A stretch of DNA of 64,000 nucleotides, from the NCBI RefSeq assembly GCF_024166365.1, contig NC_064821.1, forward strand, positions 47,705,093 through 47,769,092, in the 5' to 3' direction. Position numbers and translations under genes: made by a program. Below the pieces are notes generated by a model, which saw only the letters and a list, made by a program, of their open reading frames with translations, made no database searches and was not told the origin of the DNA. Numbering within the stretch: position 1 is the stretch's first letter; each line of letters starts with the position of its first letter. Of the stretch, positions 22,390 through 49,591 are shown one piece after another. Source of the stretch: Elephas maximus indicus (lineage: Eukaryota > Chordata > Mammalia > Proboscidea > Elephantidae).

Positions 22390-22755
22390 GAACTTGCAGA
22401 TTGGGAAGGATCTATTTCTCATTCCTCTCTGGCTCTTTTGCCCCTTACTTTCGTAAATTATAACCCCATTAAGTGTATTCAAGATGGGGTGGGGGTGATT
22501 TATTTCTTCAGCAAGAGCATTTTAAAATACTGTAAAAGTCTCAGTTCTTCTGATTTGACTAAAAACTCACTCATTCACCTGAAATGAATGGATTTTTGTT
22601 AACCTCATTCAGCTGCCTTTAGGTGAGGAGGACATGCACCCGTTAGAGAGTGGAGGTATTGCTGCGACCTTCCATCATGTGAAGGAAGGCACTCACACCA
22701 CCCTGAGTGCTTGAGGTGCCCGTAGGGTGTTCCTGCACCACGTCTGATCTCAACT
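22390..22755. other. Intron 1, nothing recognised
   Basis: No exon or clear repeat was recognised. Confidence 0.3.
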
Positions 22756-22757
22756 CC

Positions 22758-23170
22758 TGTCTTATCTAGAGCTGCCGTAACAAAAAATACCACAAGTGGG
22801 TGGCTGTAAGAACAGATGTGTATTTTCTCACAGTTCTGGAGGCTAAAAGTCCAAATCAAGGTCTCAGTCATGTTGATTCCTTCTGTAGGCCTCTCTCCTG
22901 GTTTCTTGTGTATGCTAATGATCCTTGGTGTTCCTTTGCTTGTAGATGGGTCCTCACATGGCGGTTTCCCCCTGTGTGTCTCTGTGTCTATTCTGCTGTT
23001 TTTATACGACACCACTTAGAAGATATTAGGTTTAGGACCCACCTTAACTCTGATATGGTCTCATTAACATAACAAAAGAAACCCCTATTTCCAAACAGGG
23101 TCATATTTACAGGTACAGGGGTTAGGACTTCATCATTTCTTTGGGGGGGACACAATTCAGTCCATTAACA
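22758..23170 (-). mobile_element. MaLR LTR, MLT1-like, reverse
   Basis: The right edge GGGGGACACAATTCAGTCCA and left edge TTATCTAGAGCTGCCGTAAC are complements of the typical MLT1 termini. TTCTCACAGTTCTGGAGGCT lies between. It is related to the copy at 619-1,034. Confidence 0.8.
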
Positions 23171-39586
<16,416 letters not shown>

Positions 39587-39745
39587 CACGCCCCTCCTAA
39601 CCCCCCAGCCTCAACCTTGGACTCAGGCCTGTCCTGGGGTCTCAGGAGCAGGCCGAACTGGGAGGGCCCAGGTGGGCAGGGAGCTGGGTTTCATGTTGGA
39701 TGTAAATATGTTATAAAACAATAAATGACAGCAGCAAAGCCTGCA
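39587..39745 (+). other. SLC45A1: SLC45A1 3' UTR
   Basis: A short 3' UTR of about 155 nt runs from the stop to the expected cleavage site after the AATAAA at 39,720. Confidence 0.75.
39720..39725 (+). terminator. SLC45A1: SLC45A1 poly(A) signal AATAAA
   Basis: A canonical hexamer 134 nt after the stop. A G/T-containing stretch (CTAGTCGTGGCTCTCC) follows about 25 nt later, as expected downstream of cleavage. Confidence 0.85.
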
Positions 39746-39854
39746 GCGTCTAGTCGTGGCTCTCCTGAGGGGTGAGAGGTCGCCTGGGGACTGGGCTACT
39801 TTCATGGGTTGTGGCAGGACGTTGTAAGAGTCATTTATTGGAAGAAAAGGTCTA

Positions 39855-40080
39855 ACTCAGTGGTTCTCAAATGGGAACAATTTTTTTCCCCTGGGAGACT
39901 TTTGGCAATGTTAAGGTATTTTTGGTTGTTGCAACTCAGGGTGAGGGTGGGGAAGTACTACCAGCCAGGGATGGTATTAAACATCTTACATTGCACAGGA
40001 CAGCCCCCACAACAAAGAATAACCCAGCCCCAAATGTCAACAATGCTGAGGTCCTGTACATTGCATCTTGGGGACAGATT
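39855..40080 (+). mobile_element. MER5A-like hAT-Charlie MITE
   Basis: It starts CAGTGGTTCTCAAATGGG, then TTTTGGCAATGTTAAGGTAT, TTGCACAGGACAGCCCCCAC and AATGTCAACAATGCTGAGGT, the MER5 order. It is a non-autonomous DNA transposon. Confidence 0.85.
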
Positions 40081-40155
40081 AGGGCATACAATGCTTGTGA
40101 GCCAGAAGGCCTCATAGTCTTTCATTCATTGATTCACTCATCCACCCAACCTTTG

Positions 40156-40394
40156 CAGCCATTGCAAATCCTATGGAGTTCTACTCTGACACACATGGGG
40201 TCACCACAAGTTGGACTCAATGGCAACTGGTTGGTTATAGGCATCATATCTGACAAAGGTTAAGAAAGGGGATGAACCAGAACCCAGGATAGTTGTCTCG
40301 CAGGGCAGACTGTCTTACAGGTGTGAGTGAAGGGAAAAAACCCAAATGCTTTGAGCCGGGAGAGCGTCTGTGCTGCCTTGGCCCTACCAGAGCC
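40156..40394 (+). repeat. Local duplication, copy 2 (intergenic)
   Basis: It is the second copy of 38,841-39,086, 1,315 bp away. It begins in the middle of a SINE and ends directly at the CATC array. CATC-like sequence (CACTCATCCACCCAACC) also precedes it, so it appears inserted into the array. Confidence 0.95.
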
Positions 40395-40670
40395 AACCAT
40401 ACATCCACCTACCCACCATCCATCCAGCATCCACTCAACATCTGTCCATCCATTCATCCACCCAACATCTACCCACATCCAACCATCCACCCACCTACTA
40501 TCCATCCACCCAACATCCATCCATCCATCCACCCATCCACCCGCCCACCCATCCGTCCGTCCATCCATCCATCCATCTTTCATCCATCCACCATCTACCA
40601 TTCATCCATTTATTTATCTACCATCCTTCCATCTATCCACTCATCCATCATCCTTCCATCCTACAGATAT
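40395..40670. repeat. (CATC/CACC)n tetranucleotide array
   Basis: About 275 bp of imperfect CATC, CACC and CATT units with one short pure CATC run (40,557-40,576). Long frames here (up to 139 codons) are repeat artefacts. Confidence 0.93.
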
Positions 40671-41155
40671 CCATCAGGTGCCCAGAGTGTGCCTGGCACT
40701 GCTAGGTGCTAGGGATCTGCCTTCACGGAGTTGACATGGCAACAGGAGAGATGGAGCCTACACTGAAGGTTCTATAACTGAAGATAGCGGTAAGTGCTGT
40801 GAACATAAGCAGGGCAGGAGGACAGCACGACAGGGGCAGGGAGCCAGGCTATCCTAGGGAGAATGACAGGGACAGGTTCTCTAATACCATTTGAGCAGTG
40901 CCCTTTGCAGCTAGGGAGTGATACCCGAGGTTAGAACCTGCTTTTTGTACTTGAGAGATCGCAGGGACCAAGATGCTTGGATCATAAAATGCCCCATGAA
41001 GTAGGAACACACAGCTGAACGGCACCTGTGTGAACACCCATCCTGCTCTCTGACTCGACAGATCCGTGACTCAGAGTTAAGAGAAAGAAGGCCAGGGCAG
41101 AGCCCATACTTCCCCCTCCACCCTCCATCATTCATCCCACAGATGCACACCACTC
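40671..41155. other. Intergenic, mostly unassigned
   Basis: The first 80 bp resemble an old L2/MIR-like tail (GTGTGCCTGGCACTGCTAGG). Nothing else was recognised. Confidence 0.35.
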
Positions 41156-41430
41156 ACCTACTGCACAGGCGCCCTCTGGGCCTGGAATGCGGGGGAGGGG
41201 GGTCTATAAACCCGCACCTACCTTCCAGCTCCTAATGTGTGCAGGCACCCACTGGGCCTTGAGTGCGTGGGGGACATAAGGACCTACACCCATCTTCTAG
41301 CCCCTACTGCGTGGGCCTTGAGTGCATGGAAAACATAAAAGACCGCACCTGCCTTCCAGCCCCTACGTGTGCAGATGCCCTCCTGATGTGCAGAAACCCC
41401 ACAGGACACACAGGGCTACGCCTGCCTCCA
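41156..41430. repeat. Degenerate minisatellite, about 70-80 bp period
   Basis: Three to four diverged units share GTGCAGGC...CTGGGCCTTGAGTGCG..., GACATAAGGACC and CACCTACCTTCCAGCCCCTA. Units begin near 41,156, 41,237, 41,309 (shortened) and 41,367 (poor). Confidence 0.75.
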
Positions 41431-41900
41431 GTACCCATTTATGGACTTGGATGAAGCTCAGACTTCTCATGGATTTCAAAGTCTCTGAAGGGCCTTGACC
41501 ATCCTCCCATCACCTGACATCCCAGGTGAGGTGGACTATGGTTATTGACGGTCGTCCCGCCAACCAGGCTGTGAGCGATATGATGGCAGGGTTGTGGCCA
41601 AGACAGTGTGCCCACAGCACTAGAATTGGGCCTGGTATAAAGTCGGTACCTCCCTCACGATGCTTGATAATGTCCATAAGTTTGGGGGACATACCGCACA
41701 TCCCCAATCACAGGTCCAAAATAAGCAACAAGGGTCCTGGGCTCACCACCAGCCTCAGAGGAGAGTCTGGGGTTTATGGAAGGGAGTATGTTCCATCCTC
41801 TGCTCTGTGACCCGGACGGCCAGCAGGGCAGGAAAACCATGACCCTCTGTGGGACACTTCAGCTACCCCACCACCTTGGCCATGCTCTTTTTACCTCAGT
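41431..41900. other. Intergenic, nothing recognised
   Basis: No gene or firm repeat was identified. Confidence 0.35.
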
Positions 41901-41901
41901 T

Positions 41902-41992
41902 ACAACCTCCCCACTTCATCCATGAACTCCCCACCTGGGCCACAGCCTCCACACCTCATCCATGAATTCCTCACCTGGGCCACGGCCTCCTC
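41902..41992. repeat. 40-bp tandem repeat, two and a quarter copies
   Basis: Units 41,902-41,941 and 41,942-41,981 share ACAGCCTCC, CATCCATGAATTCC and CACCTGGGCC; a third unit begins and breaks off. Confidence 0.8.
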
Positions 41993-42519
41993 AGTGCCCA
42001 CCTGCTGCCCTCCTTGAGCCAAGGCGGTCCTACAGAGTCGCTGGGGCCCAGGCCTCTCCTCTCCATCCCCCTGATCTGGTCTAGGGTCTCTGCCTGTCCT
42101 TTGCCTCCAGCCTGTCCTTGCCAACCACCTTTCATCCTGCAGCTGGGGCAGCTAAAAACATGGGTCTGAGCCTCTCCCTCTCCCAACACCTCCCATGGCT
42201 GCTCAGATCTAAACTCCTCATGCCCAGTCTGGGCCTGTCTTTCCAGCTCTCGACTCCTGTATTCTATACTGTAGCCCTGACTCCTTAGGAGCTACAGACA
42301 TACTCCACACCCCTGCCCACACTCTCATCGAAGATGAAGTGGCTTCCCAACTCTTCTCTACCCATCCATATCTGACTCAGCCATTTAGACCCATCTAGAA
42401 TGCCCATGGCAGCAGCAGTCAAGAAATTAAAAGCCGTACTGCACTGGGCAAATCTGCTGCAAAAGACCTCTTTAAAATGTTAAAAACCAAAGATGTCACT
42501 TTGAAGTGCACCTTACCCA
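41993..42519. other. Intergenic, C/T-rich, unassigned
   Basis: Possibly old L2-related sequence in 42,180-42,350 (TCTAAACTCCTCATGCCCAG), but too diverged to call. Confidence 0.3.
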
Positions 42520-43135
42520 AGCCATGGTGTTTTCAATTATCTTATGTGCATTCGAAAGCTGGACAATGAATAAGGAATAAGGAAGACCAGAAAAGAATTG
42601 ACACATTTGAATTATGGTGTTGGCGAAGAATATTGAATATACCATGGACCGCCAGAATAATGAACAAATCTGTCTTGGAAGAAGTACAGTTCTTTAGAAA
42701 CAAAGATGATGAGTCTTCATCTCACGTACTTCGGCCGTGTTATCAGGAGGGACAAGTCCCTGGAGAAGGACATCACGTTTGGTAGAGGGTCACTGAAAAA
42801 GAGGAAGACCCTCAACGAGATGGACTGACACAAAGGCTACAATAGGCTCAAACATATCAACAACTGTGAGAATGGCAAAAGGAAACTCTGGTGGCGCAGT
42901 GGCTAAGTGCTCCAGCTGCTAACCAAAGGGTCGGCAGTTCAAATCCACCAGGTGCTCCTTGGAAACTCTATGGGGCAGTTCTACTCTGTCCTATAGGGTC
43001 GCTATGAGTCGGAATCGACTCGACTGCACTGGTTTTTTTTTTTCTGGGTGAGAATGGCACAGGACTGGGCAACATGTCATTCTGTTGTACGGTGGTTTGC
43101 TGAGTTGGAACTGACTCGACCGCACCTAACAACAA
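42520..43135 (+). mobile_element. RTE LINE 3' end, interrupted by a SINE
   Basis: Plus-strand RTE sequence (GAATTGACACATTTGAATTA, TTCGGCCGTGTTATCAGGAG, CAACGAGATGGACTGACAC) continues after a SINE with GGCACAGGACTGGGCAACAT and ends CGCACCTAACAACAACAAAA. The reading frame is broken. Confidence 0.88.
42878..43047 (+). mobile_element. AfroSINE nested in RTE, perfect 12-bp duplication
   Basis: GTGAGAATGGCA occurs at 42,866-42,877 and 43,048-43,059. The element keeps an intact head, B box-like AGTTCAAATCC and a T-rich tail. Removing it restores continuous RTE sequence. Confidence 0.95.
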
Positions 43136-43990
43136 CAAAACACCACGTTCTCTGTGCAGCCCACCCTGGTTGGAATCCATGAGTCCTCTTCCTGTGCCTT
43201 CATGCCATGTCATTTTGCCCTTTGTGGCTACAACCCAAGTGAGGTTATGAGCCAAGTGGGGTTCTGTGCTAAATGTGGATTCCCACCAAGTGGGGTCCCG
43301 CACTAAGCGAGGTGGGTCTTGTCGTCCTGCTTCATGTGTAGGTGAAGCACAGAGAGCTCAGTGACCTTCCAAAGTCGCACAGCTCTTTTGTGGTCTCCTT
43401 GGGCCCACAACCCAGTCCCAGGTCCTTAGTCCCATGCTTCGTCTGGGATCCTAGGCCCGTCCTCTCCATACCTAAGTTGCTTAGAAAACCTTTAGTTTTC
43501 CAGAACATGAGGTGTTGGATGGTTATCCTCTGGTCTGGGCTGTTTCTGCCAGAATTGCTCAAATCTTTGAGAGATGAATAGGTAGGCTCCCCTTCTTGCT
43601 TTGGCTTGTTTACCCTGGGCCCTCCTCCTAGACCTTTCTAAGTAAACACAGTTGCTTTTTGCACGCAGGAAAAGCTGTTCTCGACCCCTCTAAGAATCTG
43701 CCCTGTGTCAGGCACTATGCAGGGACATGGGCATGCTGCCCTGTCCAGCTCAGGCTTCCCTTCAAGCTCCCCAAAGTGGCCTTGAACTTCAGGTCTGTTC
43801 CCACCAGATGGCAGTGGGAACCAAGTCACAGAATCAAAACTGCATGGCCCAGGAAGTGCTGAAAGCCACGCCCTTTTGTTTTCCACAGCTCAGAAAACCA
43901 CTTTCTTTACTTACAAATTCACTTTAAGACCAAGCTATGCTGATGAAAATTGTCACAGTTACTTGTTGAGCCTCACAATGAACTGAGAGG
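43136..43990. other. Intergenic, nothing recognised
   Basis: A MIR-like scrap may lie near 43,335-43,390. There is no gene evidence. Confidence 0.35.
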
Positions 43991-43991
43991 A

Positions 43992-44138
43992 GTGGAACTG
44001 CCCCACACAGTTTCCTAGGCTATCTTTATGGGAGCAGATTGCCAGGTCTTTTCTTCCGCAGAAGTGGCTGATGGGTTCAAATTGCAGACCTTTTGGGTAG
44101 CAGCCGAACGCTTAACCATTGTGCCACCAGGGCTCCTT
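43992..44138 (-). mobile_element. AfroSINE, reverse, last in the intergenic region
   Basis: AGATTGCCAGGTCTTTTCTT in the core and TTGTGCCACCAGGGCTCCTT at the head side. I recognised no further AfroSINE until about 63.5 kb. Confidence 0.85.
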
Positions 44139-44159
44139 GCGACCACCCTAGGAAGGTGG

Positions 44160-44285
44160 AATGTTACCTCTTTTACAGATCTGAGCCCTGAGAAAACTCA
44201 AGTACCTGGCCTGGGTCATACAGCACATAAGTAGTGGGGCTGGGATTTGAACCTGGGGCATCAGACTCCAGGCCTCACGGTGCTA
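44160..44285 (+). mobile_element. MIR element
   Basis: TTACAGATCTGAGCCCTGAG, GGTCATACAGCACATAAGTA, GGGCTGGGATTTGAACCTGG and CATCAGACTCC follow the MIR core exactly. Confidence 0.85.
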
Positions 44286-44289
44286 AATA

Positions 44290-45095
44290 TCTTTGGAGCC
44301 AATACTGAAGCCCACCAGGCCCTTGAGGCCAGGCAGCCTCTGCTCCCATCTTCTGTGCTACCCACATGGCTGCCAGGACCTCGCTGGGAGCTCAGGTCCA
44401 AGGGGGCTTCTCATTCCATTCAGAGGAACAGAGGCAGGAAAGCCTCTTGCTTGTGGTCCAGTGGCCATGGGACACCCTCTCAGACTATTCAAAACAAAAC
44501 AAAAACCATGCTGCCGAATTCTGAAGCCACTTCTGACTTCTTTCCTCAGGTGACTTGAAAATTGTTCCCTGGTGCTCCTTGGACACAAACACCCCCAACT
44601 TCCTCTGAGAGCCATCCACAGAGTTTAAGAAGGACGCTGGAGGCAGGGCAAAAGGAACCTATCATGAGATCACAGCTCCCATCAGGTTTATCTTGAGGCT
44701 GGTGGCCTAACCCCGGGCTACCTTTGGGATACTGGGAACTGGGTGTGGCGTGTCCTTCCCATTTGGCTGCATTTTCCAACACAATGGCAGTCATTTCCCT
44801 CGAATATGCCCGAACCAGCAGCTGCTTGGGCCAACAAAGTCAGGAGCTCTTGGTTTTTTTCCTGCACTTAGAGAGCATTCGCCCAGTCCACACGGTGGTG
44901 GTCTGTCTTCATCGCTGGCTGTGAGCAGGTTCTGAGATCGCCTTCTGGGGAGACTTGGAGAGGCAAAGTAGCAGATGTTGGGCTTGGGGGCACATGTGGG
45001 GTTCAGCTGGGCCCATCACAGCTGCTCAGGGGGACTTCTCCCGGGGCTATAGGGCTATGGTTCTTAGAAATCATCCACCGCTGAAAATCCACTCG
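44290..45095. other. Intergenic, nothing recognised
   Basis: No gene or clear repeat was seen. Confidence 0.35.
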
Positions 45096-45185
45096 AAGTA
45101 CATTTACTGAGCACCTACTGTTTATGTCCCAGGTGCTGGGGACTCAGCAGGGAACAAAAGAAACTCCATCTTCAGACAAAGTCTT
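45096..45185 (+). mobile_element. Old L2/MIR-like fragment
   Basis: CATTTACTGAGCACCTACTG, GGTGCTGGGGACTCAGCAGG and GTCTTTGCCCTCCTAGTAAC form a pattern common in old mammalian repeats. Confidence 0.5.
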
Positions 45186-45340
45186 TGCCCTCCTAGTAAC
45201 ACCTGCCCCTGGGCCCTGCCCCACCACCCGCAGCCTCTGGGCTTCACCTCCCCAGCACACTCATCACTCGGGGGCTATTGGGCCCCCTTGGCCTCCAATT
45301 CTCACCCTTTCTTCACTGCCATCTCCACACCCCTGCCTTT

Positions 45341-45958
45341 TTTTTTGGGGGGGGGGGGTATTTATTGTGCTTTAAAGTTTACAAATCAAGTCAGTCTCTC
45401 ATAGAAAAACTTACACACACCTTGCTATGTACTCCTAGCTGCTCCCCCCCTAATGAGACAGCACACTCCTCCTCTCCACCCTGTATTCCCCATGTCCATT
45501 CAACCAGCTCCTGACCCCATCTTTCTTCTTGTCTCGCCTCCAGACAGGAGTTGCCCACATAGTCTCATGTGTCTACTGGAGCCAGGAAGATCACTCCTCT
45601 TCAGTATCATCTATCTTATAGTCCAGTCCAATCCCTGTCTGAAGAATTGGCTTCCGGAATGGTTTCAGTCTTGGGCTAACAAAGGGCCCAGGACCATGAC
45701 CTCCAGGGTCCCTCCAGTCTCAAACCATTAAGCCTGGTCTTTTTACAGCAATTTGAGATCTGCATCCCACTGTTCTCCTGCTCCCTCAGGGGTTCTCTGT
45801 TGTGTTCCCTGTCAGGGCAGCGAAGGTGGTAGCTGGGCACCATCTAGTTCTTCTGGTCTCAGGCTAATTTAGTCTCTGGTTTATGTGGGCCTTTCTGTCT
45901 CTTGGGCTCATCTTTACCATATGTCTCTGGTGTTCTTCATTCTCCTTTGCTCCAGGTC
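45341..45958 (-). mobile_element. L1 3' UTR (elephant-type)
   Basis: It begins with a T9G12 edge and contains TTTACAAATCAAGTCAGTCT, GTCTCATGTGTCTACTGGAG, CCAATCCCTGTCTGAAGAAT and ATCCCACTGTTCTCCTGCTC. It is the better-preserved relative of 37,239-37,722. Confidence 0.82.
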
Positions 45959-47257
45959 CACACTCCTGCTCTTGCTGTGACCTTTGCCCTCACAACAGGT
46001 CCCCACTCAGGCCTTTTACAAAATACTCATTATCACAGGCACAGGCCTTCTCCCCTGGGTTATCTGAGGGGACCCTGGCTTGTGCCTGTCGCCTGGCAGC
46101 CCAGAGGGTGGGCACCTGGGCCTTGGCTGTCTTTGTAACCACTGCCACCTGGTGGCCAGGATCAGGAGGGTAGGTATTTCAAATCCATTTTGTAGGGGAG
46201 TGGAGGGGACTGTGAGTGACAACTGGTGACCAGGCTCATAGAAAACCGGCCTCTACCTAAACAGCTCAACAGTTTCAGGGTCCTTCCAGGGCCAAGTGAG
46301 TCTTAAAGCTCTATCTTAAATCTAATTCACCACACCAGGAATTCACACCTCAGCTGTTCACCAGAGGCCACACTATAAAGCTGATTCCCCCCAAAACTTC
46401 TAAGAATGACTTAAACCAGGCTGGAGACAGAGCCGCACTAGTGTCTTGAGAGACACTAGAGCAAACAGCAAACGCAGCTGGCGGGGGGAGTGGAGAGCAC
46501 CAAGATGAAGGGAGAGACTTAAGGACAGAGAGAGGTCACCCCATGCCACGCGGAGGGTGACTGGCTCCCCAAGAAGTGCTTTCTGACACAATCTGGATTG
46601 AGTTTAAAGGCTCTCACTATCTGGATGTTCAGGCCGTTGACTCTACAGCATGTCTGCACTTTGTCACCAGGGAGCCTCCCTCTGCGGGGCCCCTTAACTT
46701 ATTCATTTGTTCATTCAGCAAACATTCACCAAGCAAGTGCCTTCCCCATCCTAGAACCTGATCTAGTAATGAGGCGTCCAGGGCAGGGGGAGCCAGGAGG
46801 CCCACAGACAGCAAACACGGAGCTGGGTTGGGGGACACAGGGGCAGCTCCTGCAGCCTGGGTCCCTGATATGCCAAAAGGAAACCACAATTACAGGGACT
46901 TGGACGCTGCTCCTGGCAGACTGCTACTCAAGAAGCCACCTTGTGGGGAGCAGAGAACTGCGGCCCAGAACTGCCGGAGCTCCTGAGGCAGTTGGGAACC
47001 CAGCAAGGGTCCAGGGAGAGGACAATTTGGGTACAGAGACCTCTAAGGACCGACAATGTCATGCAGGAGAATCCTGCGAGAGCAGGAGAGTCCCAGGGCC
47101 AAGCCTGTGGCAGGGGCTGCAGCAAGAGGCTGCTAAGGCCCAGAAGGGGTCATGGTCCCCATCCATGGTGGAACCTGGAGCTCCCGCCCCCAAACTGTAC
47201 ACTACAGATAGGTAAGTAAATACAATTAAGCCTGTGCATACTTTGCTTACTGGTTAA
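45959..47257. other. Intergenic, unassigned
   Basis: It includes a 205-codon open frame (46,598-47,215, plus) without recognisable domain or splice context, and an old repeat scrap near 46,700 (TTGTTCATTCAGCAAACATT). No gene is called. Confidence 0.4.
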
Positions 47258-47261
47258 TCTG

Positions 47262-47582
47262 CCCCTGTATGTACCTCCAAAATTTGAGTTGGAATCTTTA
47301 CCCTTGTACCTGTGTGATCCTGTGTGGAAATAAGGTTTTATGTTTATGAGGCCACGACAGCATAGGGTTATGTCCTAATCACTTCCGAGTTATAAACAGA
47401 TTAGACATACACAGGGGCACATACTGGGGAAGACAGATGCCATATGAGGATCGCCAAGGAACCAAGGAACGCCCAGGACTACTGACAAGGAAGGAATCAA
47501 TGTGGCCAAGACTCTGAGAAGACAAATCTATTTCTTCAAGCCTCCTACTTATGGTATTTGTGTTACAGCAGCCTAAGACAGA
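47262..47582 (+). mobile_element. Diverged MaLR-like LTR
   Basis: The TGTGTGGAAATAAGGTTTTA block, GATGCCATATGAGGATCGCC block and GTGTTACAGCAGCCTAAGAC end follow the MLT1 layout. Confidence 0.5.
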
Positions 47583-49565
47583 GTCCAGTGCAGGACAGAC
47601 ACTTCTGTGGTCTTGGGGCCTGTTAGCTGGACTCCAGGTGTCTGAGTAACTGGTCCTGTTCCCAACTCCAAGTTCAGAAAAGGACCTGGACCCAACTAGG
47701 CTGCCAGGAGAGGCTGAGAGTGCCAAGAGAAGTCTATGTTGATGCCAATTACAAAGCCCGAGGTCTCACCCTGTGGCTCAGAGGGCATATTGTAAGGTCC
47801 AAGTCTGGTGAGGGGCTCCCAGCTCAGATGAGGGTCCGTCATGCCTCCTCTAGCTTCCATGTGGAAGCACTTCAGCTGAGACCCTCACTCATCAGCTGTT
47901 GGCAACCACAATTGTACTCCTCTGCGGTGGGAATTTTGGGGGGTCTGGAAGATTGTGACTCCACACCTCCGCTGGTCATCCTTACCCATCGGATTAAATG
48001 ACTCTGATTTACCCAGGCGGTGTCTTACCATGGACGTTTGTCAATATGGTGGCCATGCGCCTGGCTACACTCCCAGTCCTACTGACATCCCTAAAAAGTG
48101 CCATTTTCTCTGCCCATGCTGTAGCAGAAGGGTCTGCTGAGCCACTATGCCAAGCTGCGGTTTCATTCTCAGGAGTAAGAGGCAGAGGGGCACATGGGTG
48201 CCAGTTCATCTGGGTAGCACAGAGGTGAAGGCCCGGTTGGGGCCACAGTTGCTAGGTAAGAGCAGCCTCCATCCTCTCCAACAATCGAGCACATCCAGCA
48301 GGTATGCATTCAGTTCCTTCCCCGCGGCAGGCCCTGTTCCTCAGGGGAGCATGGCAGGGTGGTGACAATGGCCACTTGCCACAAACCTGAGAAACTATGG
48401 CCCCTTGTCCAGCTCTGAGGGCCATTTCTGCAGCGTACAGCTACGTATCGATTCACAAGATATTATTCTTGTCATTCAACCTTCCTGAAATTTGTCACTG
48501 CCCATTAAAAGCTGAAGTTTCATGAAAAGTATAGTCTAGATGAGAGGCCAGCAAAGATGGCACCCTGAGGCTCATCCATGCACCCTTCCCTCTGCAACCC
48601 CACTGGCCCAATCCTGCCCTCTGAACTCAGGCCCAGAACAACTGCCCACACACCTCCATGGCTAGTCTGCAGAGCAACACCTTACTGCAGCCCTCTGTTC
48701 TCCCCAATCACTGAAGCTGCTAGGCAGGACTGTCGCTGGCTAAGGACAGAGGAAACACTTTTGTGTATGCCACTCAGGCCCCTCGGCTCAGCAAAGCTTT
48801 TTCATGCCCTGGATTGGGCAGTGCCTGACAGCGTGGTTTCCCAAGCCTTTAGTGGTGTGCTGCAGACCCTGCCTGAGGACAGGTTACCAGTAGTAAGCTC
48901 CTGGGTTGCTCTTGCATCGTCTCACAAACATCTGGAAGCTTCCGGCCACATCCCAGATGACCACTGCTCCAGGAACATTCTTGGTGCTTCAGGAAACCGC
49001 CCTAGACAGTTTCTGAAATGACTGCATGAAGCCATTCTGGTGAACACTGCCCCCTTGTGGCCACATCCACACCTTACTGGGAGTCCGCTATACCTTCAGT
49101 GGATGAGACCTCCATAGGGGCAGGGGTGAATCCTCAACCTGGAGGGCAAACCTAAGCACAGGATGGTTTGGGGGACACTGGAGGCCTCAGGGAGCAGAAG
49201 GTAAAAGGCAGGAGGCACAGCCAAGAGTAAGAGCAGGTGAGGCGCTTCATGCCGACACCCTTGCAGGGTTGTCCACCACCAATTACAGAGGTGTGGGGTA
49301 ACTGCAGGGGGAAAGAGGGACTTAGAAAGGGGAGGAGATGGTGTCCTTAGGCCTATTCTGAGGCCCTTCCTCCCAGATGTCACAGACACGGAATTTTCTG
49401 GAAGCCACTCTGGGAGGCAAACAGTGTGCTGTCACCAGCAGAGTCTCCAGCAGCAAGGAATACCAGACGCTCTGCTGCCCCCTACCCACCCTGGGGCACA
49501 GGTTAGGGGCAATGGCAATCTCCCACCCACTCACATGAATGAGACAGTTACTGGCCAACACCCAA
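47583..49565. other. Intergenic gap between the two gene ends
   Basis: Nothing firm was recognised. A 147-codon plus frame (48,578-49,021) has no known domain. This stretch lies just downstream of the RERE cleavage site. Confidence 0.4.
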
Positions 49566-49585
49566 GTGTTGTAGTGTAGCTTGGT

Positions 49586-49591
49586 TTTATT
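49586..49591 (-). terminator. RERE: RERE distal poly(A) signal AATAAA
   Basis: Plus-strand TTTATT is the complement of AATAAA. On the minus strand a G/T-rich stretch (ACTTGGGTGTTGGCC) follows about 20-30 nt downstream, as expected after a cleavage site. Confidence 0.7.

Noticed and set aside
40293..40734. Frames of 111-139 codons rich in His, Pro and Ile
   Set aside because: They are translations of the CATC array and the adjacent duplicated segment.
46598..47215. 205-codon plus-strand open frame in the gap between the genes
   Set aside because: It shows no recognisable domain, low-complexity composition, part of an old repeat, no splice or poly(A) signals and no CpG promoter.
48578..49021. 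147-codon plus-strand open frame
   Set aside because: It has no recognisable domain and no gene context, and its length is within chance for GC-rich DNA.
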